Shown in pieces: positions 5,752 to 5,819 of a DNA stretch of 5,819 nt; position 1 is the first letter of the stretch; every line of letters starts with the position of its first letter. The stretch comes from Desulfonatronospira sp. (GTDB lineage: Bacteria > Desulfobacterota > Desulfovibrionia > Desulfovibrionales > Desulfonatronovibrionaceae), in contig PWGS01000126.1 of the NCBI GenBank assembly GCA_003554505.1, positions 1 to 5,819 on the forward strand. Direction: 5' to 3'. The translations under genes were made by a program, and so were the position numbers. Below the pieces are notes generated by a model that saw nothing but the letters and a program-made list of their open reading frames with translations, was not told where the DNA came from and ran no database searches.

Positions 5752-5789
5752 ATGACGTCTGTCACGCATATTGGCGTGACAGACGTCAT
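5752..5789. repeat. Perfect 16-bp inverted repeat with 6-base loop
   Basis: ATGACGTCTGTCACGC (5752-5767) and GCGTGACAGACGTCAT (5774-5789) are exact reverse complements around ATATTG. This is the longest perfect arm pair in the window. It could be a terminator stem for a gene beyond the edge, a dispersed palindromic (REP-like) element or a large operator. There is no T-run beside it on either strand, so an intrinsic terminator is not the obvious reading. Confidence 0.75.
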
Positions 5790-5819
5790 TCAGTTTACGC
5801 CCTGTCTGCCGAATCCCCG

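Noticed and set aside
5589..5789. A 66-codon minus-strand frame whose stop overlaps the 93-aa ORF start (TAATG).
   Set aside because: It starts inside the 16-bp palindrome, has no credible ribosome binding site and no recognisable features.

Overview
The window most likely comes from a sulfate-reducing deltaproteobacterium of the Desulfovibrionales type (Desulfobacterota). This is inferred from the flavour of the MetK C-terminus, the moderate-to-high GC coding DNA and the AT-rich intergenic regions. No sequence search was possible, so the taxonomic call is tentative.

Layout, left to right. The 3' two fifths of a rightward S-adenosylmethionine synthetase gene (metK) enters from the left edge and stops at 486. 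It converges on a long leftward gene (534-2258) for a 574-residue protein that I do not recognise. The two stop codons are only 47 bases apart, and the gap holds a very strong hairpin. An AT-rich, gene-free region (2259-2631) follows. It carries a good leftward promoter for the unknown gene and a weaker rightward candidate. The rightward pair at 2632-4679 encodes a stand-alone tandem-GAF protein and, 26 bases downstream, an intact MreB actin homologue. They are probably co-transcribed. MreB is not followed by mreC/mreD; it is followed by a hairpin region (4680-4802) and a convergent leftward Nudix-family gene (4803-5318).

Upstream of the Nudix gene is a possible small leftward ORF (5308-5589) that overlaps its start, then an AT-rich block with an operator-like dyad. 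The last 230 bases hold no gene I can call with confidence, but they end in a striking 16-bp perfect inverted repeat.

How the parts may work together: metK is housekeeping (methyl-donor synthesis). The GAF-MreB pair suggests a small-molecule or redox sensor linked to the cell-shape cytoskeleton; that link is inferred from gene order alone. The Nudix protein has lost two of the three Glu ligands of the Nudix box, so it is either inactive as a classical Nudix hydrolase or uses a different chemistry. The items most worth following up are the unknown 574-residue protein, the GAF-MreB unit, the degenerate Nudix box and the terminal palindrome.
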